From: Crassaminicella indica
GTDB lineage: Bacteria; Bacillota; Clostridia; Peptostreptococcales; Thermotaleaceae
Direction of reading: 5' to 3'
DNA: 64,000 nucleotides
Assembly: GCF_019203185.1 (NCBI RefSeq)
Contig: NZ_CP078093.1
Span: 2,019,058-2,083,057 of the forward strand
The notes beneath the pieces are model-generated. The model had not been told where the DNA came from. It did no database searches and saw only the letters and a list, made by a program, of their open reading frames with translations. The position numbers and the translations under genes are program-made. Shown here piece after piece: positions 8,115 to 15,200 of this stretch (positions within the stretch are counted from its first letter, which is position 1; each line of letters starts with the position of its first letter).

Positions 8115-9187
8115 ATAAGTTAAGAAATGAAATTGATAATATAGATTGCCAAATGGTAAAGCTATTTGAAAGACGTATGGAAACTGTATTAAAAATTGGG
8201 GAATATAAAAAGAGAAATCATATGCCTATATTAGATAAGGATAGGGAAGAGATGATTATAAAGAAGAATATTGCTCACTTAAAGAATAGATATTTTCACA
8301 AATCAGCGGTAGCATTTTTCGGTAGCATTATGGAAATTAGCAGAAACCTTCAAGAAGAAAGTATTGAAGAAAAGCTAGGCGTGAAGCTTTATGGTCTTAT
8401 AGGAGAAAAATTAATACATAGTTTTTCTCCTGATATACATGAAAATATTCTTAAAAAGCTAAAGATCAAAGGACATTATCATTTGTTTGAGGTCAAGAGA
8501 GAAAATTTAAAGACTGCTTTATATGGTTTAAAAGCTTTAGGGATAAGTGGTGTCAATGTAACAATTCCTTATAAGGTTGATATTATAAAATATTTAGATG
8601 AACTTTCAGAAGAAGCTAAAAGAATAGGTGCTGTGAATACAATATGCTTTAAAGAAGGGCAAATAATTGGATATAATACAGATTATTATGGATTTGGTAA
8701 GATGCTACATAGAAATGATATTAAAATAAAAAATAAAAAGGCTGTTGTGTTAGGAACAGGAGGAGCTTCAAAGGCTGTTGTGCAGTATCTTTTAGATTAT
8801 GGAATAGGACAAATAGCTATTGTGAGTCGAGATGCTCATAAAGGAAAAGAAAAGTATAAGGAATTTTTGGTGGTTGATTATGAAGCTGTAAAAGCTTTAA
8901 AAGGGTATGATATGATAATTAATTGCACTCCTTGTGGAATGTATCCTCATATAGATTGTTCACCTGTAAAAAAAGAAGAGCTTTTAAATTTTAATACTGC
9001 TGTGGATTTAATATACAATCCACAAGAGACTTTATTTTTAAAGAATGCGAAGACAGAAGGATTAAAGGCTGTAAATGGACTTTATATGTTGGTAGGTCAA
9101 GCTTTGAAAGCTCAGGAATTGTGGAATGATTTAAAAATTGATTATTCTATTTGTGATGAGGTTTATAAAAAACTTTTAACGATATAA
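8102..9187 (+). CDS. aroE: Chorismate mutase (AroQ class) fused to shikimate dehydrogenase
   Basis: A 361-residue bifunctional protein. Residues 1 to about 85 form an all-helical AroQ-class chorismate mutase (LDKLRNEIDNIDCQMVKLFERR, shown here by its R-x-EID-x-ID and LF-x-RR pattern), which makes prephenate. From about residue 93 a complete shikimate dehydrogenase follows: LIHSFSPDIHENI, NVTIPYKVDI, GAVNTI, GYNTDYYGF, the NADP loop LGTGGASKA and DLIYNP. The start is ATG 8102, inside the end of aroC; the longer open frame back to 8015 is overlap with aroC. The two activities are not successive steps, so the fusion probably serves co-expression or flux at the chorismate branch. Confidence 0.92.
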   Translation: MDDLDKLRNEIDNIDCQMVKLFERRMETVLKIGEYKKRNHMPILDKDREEMIIKKNIAHLKNRYFHKSAVAFFGSIMEISRNLQEESIEEKLGVKLYGLIGEKLIHSFSPDIHENILKKLKIKGHYHLFEVKRENLKTALYGLKALGISGVNVTIPYKVDIIKYLDELSEEAKRIGAVNTICFKEGQIIGYNTDYYGFGKMLHRNDIKIKNKKAVVLGTGGASKAVVQYLLDYGIGQIAIVSRDAHKGKEKYKEFLVVDYEAVKALKGYDMIINCTPCGMYPHIDCSPVKKEELLNFNTAVDLIYNPQETLFLKNAKTEGLKAVNGLYMLVGQALKAQELWNDLKIDYSICDEVYKKLLTI

Positions 9188-9203
9188 GATTGGTGGCATG
9201 AAA

Positions 9204-9722
9204 ATGAGAAATATAGTACTAATAGGAATGCCTGGATGTGGCAAAACAACTATAGGGAAGCTTTTAGCAGAAAGCCTTAATATGAAATTTTGTGATGTTG
9301 ATGCGTATATTCAAGAAAATACGAAGAAATCTATTTCTGAGATTTTTAAAGAAGGGGAAGCTGTATTTAGAAGCATTGAAAGAAAGGCAGTAGAAAAAAT
9401 AAGCAAAGAATATAATATTGTCATATCTACTGGAGGGGGTGTAGTAAAGTCTTTTGTAAATATACAAAATTTAAAAAAAAATGGAATCATAATATTTATT
9501 AATAGACCAATAGAAAAGATATTTGAAGATATTGATATAAGTACTCGGCCATTGATTAAGGATAGGAAAGAAAAGCTTTATTTATTATATAAAGAGAGAT
9601 ATGCTTTATATAAAAAGTATTGTGATATTGAAGTGATGAATACGCAAACGTTGAAGGAAGTGGTAGAAAAAATTATCAATAGCTTATCAGGAGATGAGAA
9701 AATTGAAAATATTAATCATTAA
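9204..9722 (+). CDS. aroK: Shikimate kinase
   Basis: 172 residues with the P-loop GMPGCGKTT at the N-terminus, the shikimate-binding Asp in FCDVDAYI and the GGGVV loop. It phosphorylates shikimate at O3 with ATP, feeding aroA. GGTGG at 9192-9196 favours ATG 9204 over ATG 9198. The 3' end overlaps aroQ by 29 bases. Confidence 0.94.
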   Translation: MRNIVLIGMPGCGKTTIGKLLAESLNMKFCDVDAYIQENTKKSISEIFKEGEAVFRSIERKAVEKISKEYNIVISTGGGVVKSFVNIQNLKKNGIIIFINRPIEKIFEDIDISTRPLIKDRKEKLYLLYKERYALYKKYCDIEVMNTQTLKEVVEKIINSLSGDEKIENINH

Positions 9723-10152
9723 TGGACCTAATATTAATTTTTTAGGGATAAGAGAAAAGCATATATATGGAGCAGTAGCTTATGAAGAAATGTGTATATA
9801 CTTATATGAAAAGGGAAAAGAATTAGGCTTAAAAGTAGATATTGTACAGAGCAATATAGAAGGAGAAATTATAAATTACATACAGAATGCTTATAAAAAG
9901 TATGATGGCATTATCATTAATCCAGCTGCTTATACTCATTATAGTATAGCAATATATGATGCGTTAAAAGCAGTAGGTATTCCAACAGTTGAAGTACATA
10001 TTAGTAACATCCATAATAGAGAAGAATATAGAAAAAAATCTGTTACAGCTGCGGCTTGCATAGGACAAATCTGTGGGTTTGGTATGTATGGATATGTTTT
10101 GGCAATGATGGCATTAGTGAATAAAATAGGGGACGGTTTTTTACATGATTAA
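9694..10152 (+). CDS. aroQ: 3-dehydroquinate dehydratase, type II
   Basis: 152 residues, the usual size for the dodecameric type II enzyme. Hallmarks are INGPNINFLGIREKHIYG with the catalytic Tyr, EGEIINYIQ, INPAAYTHYSIA and the VEVHISNIHNREEYRKKS segment with the catalytic His. It removes water from 3-dehydroquinate to give 3-dehydroshikimate. It is the last gene of the aro operon; the terminator stem begins inside its final codons. Confidence 0.95.
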   Translation: MRKLKILIINGPNINFLGIREKHIYGAVAYEEMCIYLYEKGKELGLKVDIVQSNIEGEIINYIQNAYKKYDGIIINPAAYTHYSIAIYDALKAVGIPTVEVHISNIHNREEYRKKSVTAAACIGQICGFGMYGYVLAMMALVNKIGDGFLHD

Positions 10153-10171
10153 AGGACAACCGTCCCTTTTT
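10129..10171 (+). terminator. Terminator of the aro operon
   Basis: GGGACGGTT (10130-10138) pairs with AACCGTCCC (10158-10166), followed by TTTTTG. The left arm lies within the aroQ coding sequence. The gene on the other side is convergent. Confidence 0.85.
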
Positions 10172-10173
10172 GT

Positions 10174-10887
10174 TTATTTTTCTGTTGGAGCATCATCTGT
10201 ATCAGCTTCTATGCTATTATTTTCCTCAGAGCTACTCGTAGAAAGGTTTTTATCATCTTCTTGATCATCATCTTCATCTGTATTATCAAATAATGACATG
10301 AGTTTCATCATTTGAGCCATTTTCTTAAAATTATCAATATTTTTTACTTGCTCTGGTGGAAGCATAGGAGCAATTGCATCAATAATATTATTAATTTGAG
10401 CAGACATATCTCCATTTTCAGATCTTACTGCCTTTTGTATATTTAAAATATTTTTTACATCTTTTACTTTTTCTGCGACTGATAGAACGTTTATGATTTT
10501 TTGTATATTTGCTTTACTGTCTTTATTCATACTCTCACTAAAAACATGCAATGCTTCTTTAAAAAGAGCTATGTTTCGTTTTCCAAATATATTGCCAGAC
10601 TGAGATACATTTCTTTTTAAGTCATTGAGAGCAGTAGCTTTTTTTACATTTTCTAATAGATTAGACATTTTGTCTAAAGTATTTGTATTAAGGACAGGGG
10701 GTTTGGGAGCATCATAATCTCTAGTACTCAATGTAGGTGCTATATTTTTATTTCTTAAAAAAGCAAATAGCAATAGGGGAATGACAAAAATAAATATCTT
10801 ATTGTTAAATGATGGAAACCTAGCAATGCCTAGTTCATCTACAGGTACGTAAATTTCATTTTGATCAAAGGGAATCAATTCATTCAT
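10174..10887 (-). CDS. Uncharacterised protein with one membrane segment and an acidic tail
   Basis: 237 residues. I do not recognise the family. A short N-terminal stretch is followed by one hydrophobic segment at about residues 29-45 (KIFIFVIPLLLFAFL), a long, probably helical region with Lys and Asn, a Met-rich patch MAQMMKLMSLF at about 190, and a tail rich in Asp, Glu and Ser. The start at 10887 follows AGGAGG at ideal spacing; the longer frame to 10992 is not needed. It is divergent from the small coiled-coil gene at 11036 and shares a 148-bp promoter region with it, which hints at a linked role. Confidence 0.7.
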   Translation of the reverse strand: MNELIPFDQNEIYVPVDELGIARFPSFNNKIFIFVIPLLLFAFLRNKNIAPTLSTRDYDAPKPPVLNTNTLDKMSNLLENVKKATALNDLKRNVSQSGNIFGKRNIALFKEALHVFSESMNKDSKANIQKIINVLSVAEKVKDVKNILNIQKAVRSENGDMSAQINNIIDAIAPMLPPEQVKNIDNFKKMAQMMKLMSLFDNTDEDDDQEDDKNLSTSSSEENNSIEADTDDAPTEK

Positions 10888-11035
10888 ATTCTTCCTCCTA
10901 AAAACAATCTTTGTTTTATCATATGCGAAAGCAGAAATTGTGTTACGAATATATATAAAGATTTCAAGTAATAAATAAATAAAAATAGTCATAGATTTAA
11001 GTGAGCGATCACAAAATTATGATGGAGGTGGGAAA

Positions 11036-11320
11036 ATGGATCGAAAGAAAATAGAAAAATTTATAAAATCCATGGGAGATATCCAGCCTACAGATGAGCA
11101 GAAAAAGATGATGGAACAAGTGGCTTCTAAATATGGAGATAAAAGTGAAGAAGAGATTATGAAAGAATTAAAAAAATTAAAGAAAAGTATGATGCAGAAT
11201 ACAAAGAAATATAAAAAGCAAATGCAAGCAATAGAGCATATGAAAGATTTTTTAAATGATGATCAGAAAAAGAAGCTAGAAAAAATTATGAAATTTTTAA
11301 ACGAGGAAAATGAAAAATAG
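11036..11320 (+). CDS. Small highly charged helical protein, unknown function
   Basis: 94 residues, about 30% Lys, rich in Glu and Met, with heptad-like spacing over most of its length, so a coiled coil is likely. There are no Cys residues, no signal and no membrane segment. A strong ribosome site (ATGGAGGTGGGAAA) precedes ATG 11036, and a terminator follows at once, which supports a real gene. It diverges from the unknown membrane gene at 10174-10887. Confidence 0.72.
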   Translation: MDRKKIEKFIKSMGDIQPTDEQKKMMEQVASKYGDKSEEEIMKELKKLKKSMMQNTKKYKKQMQAIEHMKDFLNDDQKKKLEKIMKFLNEENEK

Positions 11321-11341
11321 GCTGAATTAGCCTATTTTTTT
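11316..11341 (+). terminator. Terminator of the small coiled-coil gene
   Basis: AATAGGCT (11316-11323) and AGCCTATT (11329-11336) form a perfect stem with a 5-nt loop and a T-run. The left arm contains the stop codon. Confidence 0.85.
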
Positions 11342-11354
11342 AGTTCTATAATAT

Positions 11355-11386
11355 TTAGTGTTGGTGAAAACTAACACTAATTTTTT
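11355..11386 (+). terminator. Hairpin with T-run inside ISL3-derived end sequence
   Basis: TTAGTGTT (11355-11362) pairs with AACACTAA (11373-11380) and six T residues follow. It sits in a segment that resembles a decayed ISL3 left end (AGTGTTGGT), so it may be a terminator carried by the element. Confidence 0.55.
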
Positions 11387-11405
11387 GTATAAAAGAGTCT
11401 GTAAA

Positions 11406-11448
11406 TAACTTTGTGATTCTCTTTACCAACACTATTTGACAAAGAGCC
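11406..11448 (+). repeat. ISL3-type terminal sequence, solo copy
   Basis: 43 bp that match 14154-14196 at 41 of 43 positions in the same orientation. Read on the minus strand it begins GGCTCTTTGTCAAATAG, typical of ISL3-family inverted repeats. No transposase gene adjoins it, so it is a solo end or part of a small non-autonomous element of about 100 bp (11340-11448). Confidence 0.75.
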
Positions 11449-11473
11449 AAAATTTTTAGACAGCTTAACATGA

Positions 11474-12304
11474 TTATTTAACTAAATAAGTTGAATACTG
11501 AGCCCCTTTTGTATTCCACTTATCATTTTCAAATTTTAAAATTGATTCAACATGAGAAATTGTATCTGCATTACTAGTACCTACTATTCTTTGATATCCT
11601 TTCAATTCAAATGTTCCATCTCTATTATAATCAATAGGCTCTAACTGTGAAAATGGATATATCCAAGGTTCTACTTTTTGCAATAACTTCCCTTCTTTAT
11701 CGTAAATACCTTGTTCTATATACATATCTTTACTAGCACTTACATCTAGTAATACCTTCTTATTTAAATCTTTAAATTCAATTTCCGCCTTATATCCATC
11801 TATATATTTCCCATTTATATCAATACCTGCATTTTCTTTATCTGTAAATATCACAGATGGCTTATTATCTTTAAAAGTAGCTATCATATGATCTACTATT
11901 CCACCACTTCCTCCTGTAGATGCACTTACCATTACATCTTTTACTTTATCTCCAGTAAAATCTCCTATAAACAACATTTCTTTATCTTGATATCCCCTAA
12001 AATCTTTGTATGTTGCTTTTGAATATTCTTTAGTTTTTCCATCTTGAACTACAACAGTTAACGTATCGCAAAATATATCGCTAACTGTTTTTGTTCCAAC
12101 TAATATAACATTATCTTTAATGTTATCTCCTGTTACATCTTCTAACTTGTAATCTACGACATATGCCTTATCACACATTTTAGTAAATTTATCTCCTATT
12201 TTAAATTCATCATTTTGTGCATTTACATTTGCACCCCCCATTGCTCCTAAAGCCAAAACTCCTGTTAATAACAAAACACTTGTCTTTTTTATAAATGCTT
12301 TCAT
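11474..12304 (-). CDS. Secreted protein of unknown function with FG-GAP/VCBS-like repeats
   Basis: 276 residues. The N-terminus has a signal peptide: Lys-rich start, hydrophobic core LLLTGVLALGAMGG, and a likely cut after VNA. The mature part has two calcium-loop-like motifs, DVTGDNIKDNVILVG and GDFTGDKVKDVMVSA, and a third weaker one, DYNRDGTFELKG, as found in FG-GAP/VCBS beta-propeller-type repeats. That points to an exported, possibly metal-binding surface or spore-associated protein; the role is unknown. AGGAGG precedes the ATG. It lies between two directly repeated ISL3 ends, so it may be mobile-element cargo or simply a neighbour trapped between insertions. Confidence 0.75.
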   Translation of the reverse strand: MKAFIKKTSVLLLTGVLALGAMGGANVNAQNDEFKIGDKFTKMCDKAYVVDYKLEDVTGDNIKDNVILVGTKTVSDIFCDTLTVVVQDGKTKEYSKATYKDFRGYQDKEMLFIGDFTGDKVKDVMVSASTGGSGGIVDHMIATFKDNKPSVIFTDKENAGIDINGKYIDGYKAEIEFKDLNKKVLLDVSASKDMYIEQGIYDKEGKLLQKVEPWIYPFSQLEPIDYNRDGTFELKGYQRIVGTSNADTISHVESILKFENDKWNTKGAQYSTYLVK

Positions 12305-12490
12305 ATTATCTACCTCCTATATTTATTGTACAAAATTAAATATTTTAAGTGGTTACAAAAAAGTTACAAATTACAAAGTATTTCTATTTTTTATTTCCGA
12401 TACAATCCATATAACAATAGGAAAAAATACTTGACTATAAAAGTGCAATTTTACTTGAAAAATTTTACAGTTAAATAATCAAAGTCATTT

Positions 12491-12925
12491 CTATGCAATT
12501 TTCAAATACTCAAAAATTTTATTAATAGGTTTACCTTGTATTGCAGCATTATAAATATTAATAACTTGTGTTTTTCTTAAATTGTTTTGTATTTTTTTAA
12601 ATCCATTGTTGAAACTTAAGGCTACGCCTGAACATAATTTGGAGTAAGTGTAAGCTACTAACATTATTATTAGATATCTAGTAATACTTTTTGGGCTTCT
12701 AACTTGATATCCATTTAATCCTAAATTTCTTTTACAATTTCTAAAAAATGGTTCTATTATCCATCTATCGATGTATCGATTTAATATATCTAAAGGTGCT
12801 AATGATGTATCTAAAGAAATAAATGCTTTCAAGCATCCATCTTTATGAAATGAATCTTTAGGATAACTTAATACTATAGATACTTTTTTCATATCATTTA
12901 ATTTTCCAACGTAGTTGTAAATATA
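12491..12925 (-). pseudogene. Transposase remnant, C-terminal part (IS4/IS701-like DDE)
   Basis: The frame encodes the C-terminal third of a DDE transposase, including RWIIEPFFRNCKRNLGLNGY with the conserved Y-x2-R-W-x-IE-x-FFR-x-x-K signature that contains the catalytic Glu. The coding sense continues upstream of the first ATG (12892) through YNYVGKLND up to the MITE boundary at 12925, proving it is a fragment and not a 133-residue gene. The N-terminal half is missing or lies in pieces at 13163-13349. Confidence 0.8.
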
Positions 12926-13160
12926 TAGGTAAACAACATCAACATAAAAAAAAGAAATATATAAAGATAAGTGAATGACTTCGATAACTTTTGTGAAAAA
13001 AACTTACTGAAATTTCATGAAAAATACGTTAAGAACCTTCATTGTTTGAACGAAGTGAGTTTTGAAGGTTTAGTATTTTTTCATGGAATAAAGTTTTGTT
13101 TTTTCAAAAGTTATCTGGAATGAACTATCTTTTATATTTCATTTTGAAGTTGTTTGCCTA
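12926..13160. mobile_element. MITE copy 1 (235 bp, TA target duplication)
   Basis: The ends are TAGGTAAACAAC and GTTTGCCTA, inverted repeats of TAGGYAAACAAC. The whole unit folds back on itself into a long imperfect hairpin: GATAACTTTTG near the left is repeated inverted near the right, and the middle has inverted ACCTTCA/TGAAGGT. TA flanks both sides (12924-12925 and 13161-13162). Removing the element and one TA joins GAATAC to TATATTTACAAC and restores an open transposase frame reading EYYIYNYVGKLN. The inverted copy at 27926-28159 is about 96% identical. It has no coding capacity. Confidence 0.85.
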
Positions 13161-13162
13161 TA

Positions 13163-13349
13163 GTATTCTTTATCTTTGACGGTGACTAAGTCGAAGACTT
13201 CCTTTTTTTATTGGTTTTGGAAGAGATTTAATTATATTAGAAGCAATTTCTATTTTGCTCATATTATTTTTATCATAAATTTCTATAGAATAAGGTAAAA
13301 CTAGGCCATCACAAAAAAGTAAAGCAAGTACAATTTGATGTCCATAAAA
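13163..13349 (-). pseudogene. Transposase remnant, middle part
   Basis: The minus strand from 13349 reads GHQIVLALLFCDGLVLPYS and on to YDKNNMSKIEIASN and LPKPIKKG, the middle of the same DDE transposase family. A stop lies just upstream (13350-13352). After LPKPIKKG there is a deletion and frameshift, and then DLVTVKDKEYY in another frame runs into the MITE. Together with 12491-12925 it makes one dead gene. Confidence 0.75.
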
Positions 13350-13434
13350 CTATACTAACACCACAAGGTTTTGCATAAATGTTTTTAATTTTATTGTAAT
13401 GGAAAATTATTGAAGTGTTTTTGCACTTTCATAG

Positions 13435-14124
13435 GTTGAAAATAGAAAATTACATTTTCTTGAAAAATATTTTTTAAGATACTCAAAAAAAGCTCGTTAT
13501 TCTGTTAAAAGAATTATTATGGATATGTATTCACCATATATGACACTTGTTAAAAAGCTATTTCCAAAATCTAAAATTGTAATAGATAAATTCCATATAA
13601 TTCAGCTTTTTCATAGAGCTTTTAATAAAACTTGTATAAAACTTATGAACTCTAATGATAAAAATTATTATAAATATAAAAAATATTGGAAATTGCTATT
13701 GAAAGATGCCTTTAAAGTAGATTATATTAAAATGAGTTTTCATCGTAGTTTTAAGAAAAATATGCGAGAAATAGATATTATTAATTACTTGCTAGACCAA
13801 AATTCTGAACTAAAAGCTTCATACAACCTTTATCAAAGTATTTTATATGCTGTTAAAACAAAAAATTATCAATTACTTGAGAGTATTCTTAACAATAATC
13901 ATTCAGATATATCTGATTACATGAAAACATCTATTAAATCTATTAAAAAGTATAAAGACTATATAAAAAATACATTTGAATGTGATTATACAAATGGATT
14001 AATTGAAGGAATTAATAATAAAATAAAGGTAATAAAAAGGATTGCATTTGGCTACAAAAGCTTTTTTCATTTCAAGAATAGAATACTTATAAGTCAAAAT
14101 TTATTAAAGTTAAAAGCCGTCTAA
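13435..14124 (+). pseudogene. ISL3-family transposase, 5'-truncated
   Basis: The C-terminal 230 residues of an ISL3 transposase. Coding sense begins at 13435 (VENRKLHFLEKYF) with no start codon and passes through MDMYSPYMTLVKKLFP and VIDKFHIIQLFHRA, with the catalytic Asp of the DDE core in MDMY, to NGLIEGINNKIKVIKR carrying the final Glu. The first ATG at 13511/13519 is internal. The N-terminal zinc-finger and HTH portion is gone, apparently cut at the junction with the neighbouring element's end at 13434. Confidence 0.85.
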
Positions 14125-14146
14125 AACCTATTCGGTTTTAAACGGC
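14116..14146 (+). other. Hairpin at the ISL3 transposase stop
   Basis: GCCGTCTAAAACC (14116-14128) pairs with GGTTTTAAACGGC (14134-14146) with one mismatch. There is no T-run, so it is more likely an element-borne structure that limits read-through than a classic terminator. Confidence 0.55.
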
Positions 14147-14153
14147 CAACAAT

Positions 14154-14196
14154 TAACTTTGTGATTCTCTTTACCAACATTATTTGACAAAGAACC
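14154..14196 (+). repeat. ISL3 right end
   Basis: 43-bp terminal sequence downstream of the transposase, ending TTTGACAAAGAACC; it differs from the solo copy at 11406-11448 by two bases. Read leftwards its last bases supply the final five codons and the stop of the MltG-like gene at 14180-14758. Confidence 0.8.
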
Positions 14197-14758
14197 TTTT
14201 TTTGCCTGTAATGATATAAATTATATCATCTAAGGAGCTATTAGTTTGAATATTAAAAGTACCTGATTTAAGCTTTGAACTAAGCTTAAGTTCTTCTATT
14301 CTGCTAATAAATTTTGCAGTATCATCAATAAGCTCTTTTTCTTTTAAGATTTTAGCAATACCCATTCCAGGAGTACCACTAGGAATATTAATTTTTACAA
14401 TAGCAGGTCCAGGAGCTATTTGTTGTGGAGGTGTAGCAGTTGTTTCCTCAGAGCTTGAAGCATCAGGGATATTTTGAACTTTTTCTTCATTTTCAGAAAT
14501 TATGTTCTCATTGCTAGATTCATTTGCTGCTTCATTTATGGTAGGGAGGCTATTATTTTCTTCTAAAGATGCTTGTTTAGTTTCATTGCTTACTTTTTCA
14601 TTTGGTGTAGCTTCATTAATACCAATAGCAGTTTTTTCTGTAAAAGCTAATGAATCTGTGACTTTCCAAGTAATAACAGTTGTCATTACTAGTATGATTG
14701 CAGATGCTAAAAGCAAATCGCTTATTTCATATAACAGATCCTTTATTTTTTCCCACAT
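14180..14758 (-). CDS. MltG/YceG-like membrane protein, 3' end replaced by ISL3 sequence
   Basis: 192 residues as read. A membrane segment at about residues 13-32 (DLLLASAIILVMTTVITW) is followed by a low-complexity linker of about 80 residues rich in Asn, Glu, Ser and Thr, then a domain with IPSGTPGMGIAKILKEKELI and LKSGTFNIQTNSSLDDII, the N-terminal substrate-binding domain pattern of endolytic transglycosylase MltG. No catalytic MltG domain is present. The last residues RFFVK and the stop come from the ISL3 end, so the native C-terminus is lost; I cannot tell whether a few residues or a whole domain was removed. ATG 14758 follows GGGAGG. Confidence 0.7.
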   Translation of the reverse strand: MWEKIKDLLYEISDLLLASAIILVMTTVITWKVTDSLAFTEKTAIGINEATPNEKVSNETKQASLEENNSLPTINEAANESSNENIISENEEKVQNIPDASSSEETTATPPQQIAPGPAIVKINIPSGTPGMGIAKILKEKELIDDTAKFISRIEELKLSSKLKSGTFNIQTNSSLDDIIYIITGKKRFFVK

Positions 14759-14969
14759 AGATAATCCTCCCTTTTGATTTTTTGCTGTAATTAAAGGATA
14801 GCATAATTTCTTATACTTTTTCAACATATCTATTTAACTTTCTTTTTATAATTTTTTGATCTAATATTTTAATTTTTTTTCATGTTCTTTTTTATCATTA
14901 TTTCATATGTTAAGCCCCTATAATGAAGTTGAACGACTTAAGTATTTATATATTATTTTAAAATTTTTA

Positions 14970-14998
14970 TTGACAGAAATAAACAATATTGGTATAGT
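14970..14998 (+). promoter_or_regulatory. Sigma-A promoter of the iron ABC transporter operon
   Basis: TTGACA (14970-14975), a 17-bp spacer and TATAGT (14993-14998). The predicted start falls near 15005, immediately before two Fur-type palindromes. The rest of the 14759-15200 gap holds a 14828-14960 AT-rich stretch in which I see nothing else. Confidence 0.75.
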
Positions 14999-15010
14999 TT
15001 GAATTGGAAA

Positions 15011-15052
15011 TGATAATGAATTTCATTTTGTTTAAATAATGAGATTCATTAT
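15011..15052 (+). promoter_or_regulatory. Two Fur-type operators
   Basis: TGATAATGAATTTCATTTT (15011-15029) resembles the Fur consensus GATAATGATAATCATTATC and contains the palindrome ATGAATTTCAT. A second palindrome, ATAATGA-GAT-TCATTAT (15036-15052), follows. Both lie just downstream of the promoter, so metal-bound repressor would block transcript initiation or elongation. This predicts iron repression of the downstream transporter. Confidence 0.7.
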
Positions 15053-15200
15053 ATAATTATAATTAATAATCAAATGTGTGATAAAAGAATAATGAATCAT
15101 GTGAATGAAAAAAAGGAGGTGGAGGAATATATTTTTTTAAAGTGAAAAATTTTAAACTGGATAATTATATTAAAAATATTATGAAAAGGTGGAGAATAAT

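Larger units (their letters stand above)
12435..13434 (-). mobile_element. Degenerate DDE-transposase insertion sequence interrupted by a MITE
   Basis: The ends 12435-12470 and 13396-13434 are imperfect inverted repeats sharing CTAT-AAAGTGCAA, ACTT and AATTTT blocks. Between them lie two fragments of one leftward transposase gene and a 235-bp MITE. Without the MITE only about 765 bp remain, too short for a complete transposase, so the element has an internal deletion as well as the insertion. It cannot move on its own. Confidence 0.65.

Noticed and set aside
12491-12892. 133-residue leftward open frame as an intact gene
   Set aside because: Coding sense continues upstream of its ATG to the MITE boundary and it matches only the C-terminal part of a transposase, so it is a fragment.
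12926-13160. MITE hairpin as a structured noncoding RNA gene
   Set aside because: Two inverted copies at unrelated sites, terminal inverted repeats and a TA duplication inside a broken gene fit a transposable unit better.
13519-14124. 201-residue frame as a complete transposase
   Set aside because: ISL3 coding sequence extends upstream to 13435 without a start; the N-terminal DNA-binding part is missing.
11448-14153. Composite transposon carrying the secreted protein gene
   Set aside because: The direct repeats are only single ISL3 ends, no intact transposase or target duplication is visible; kept as a finding but not called as a feature.
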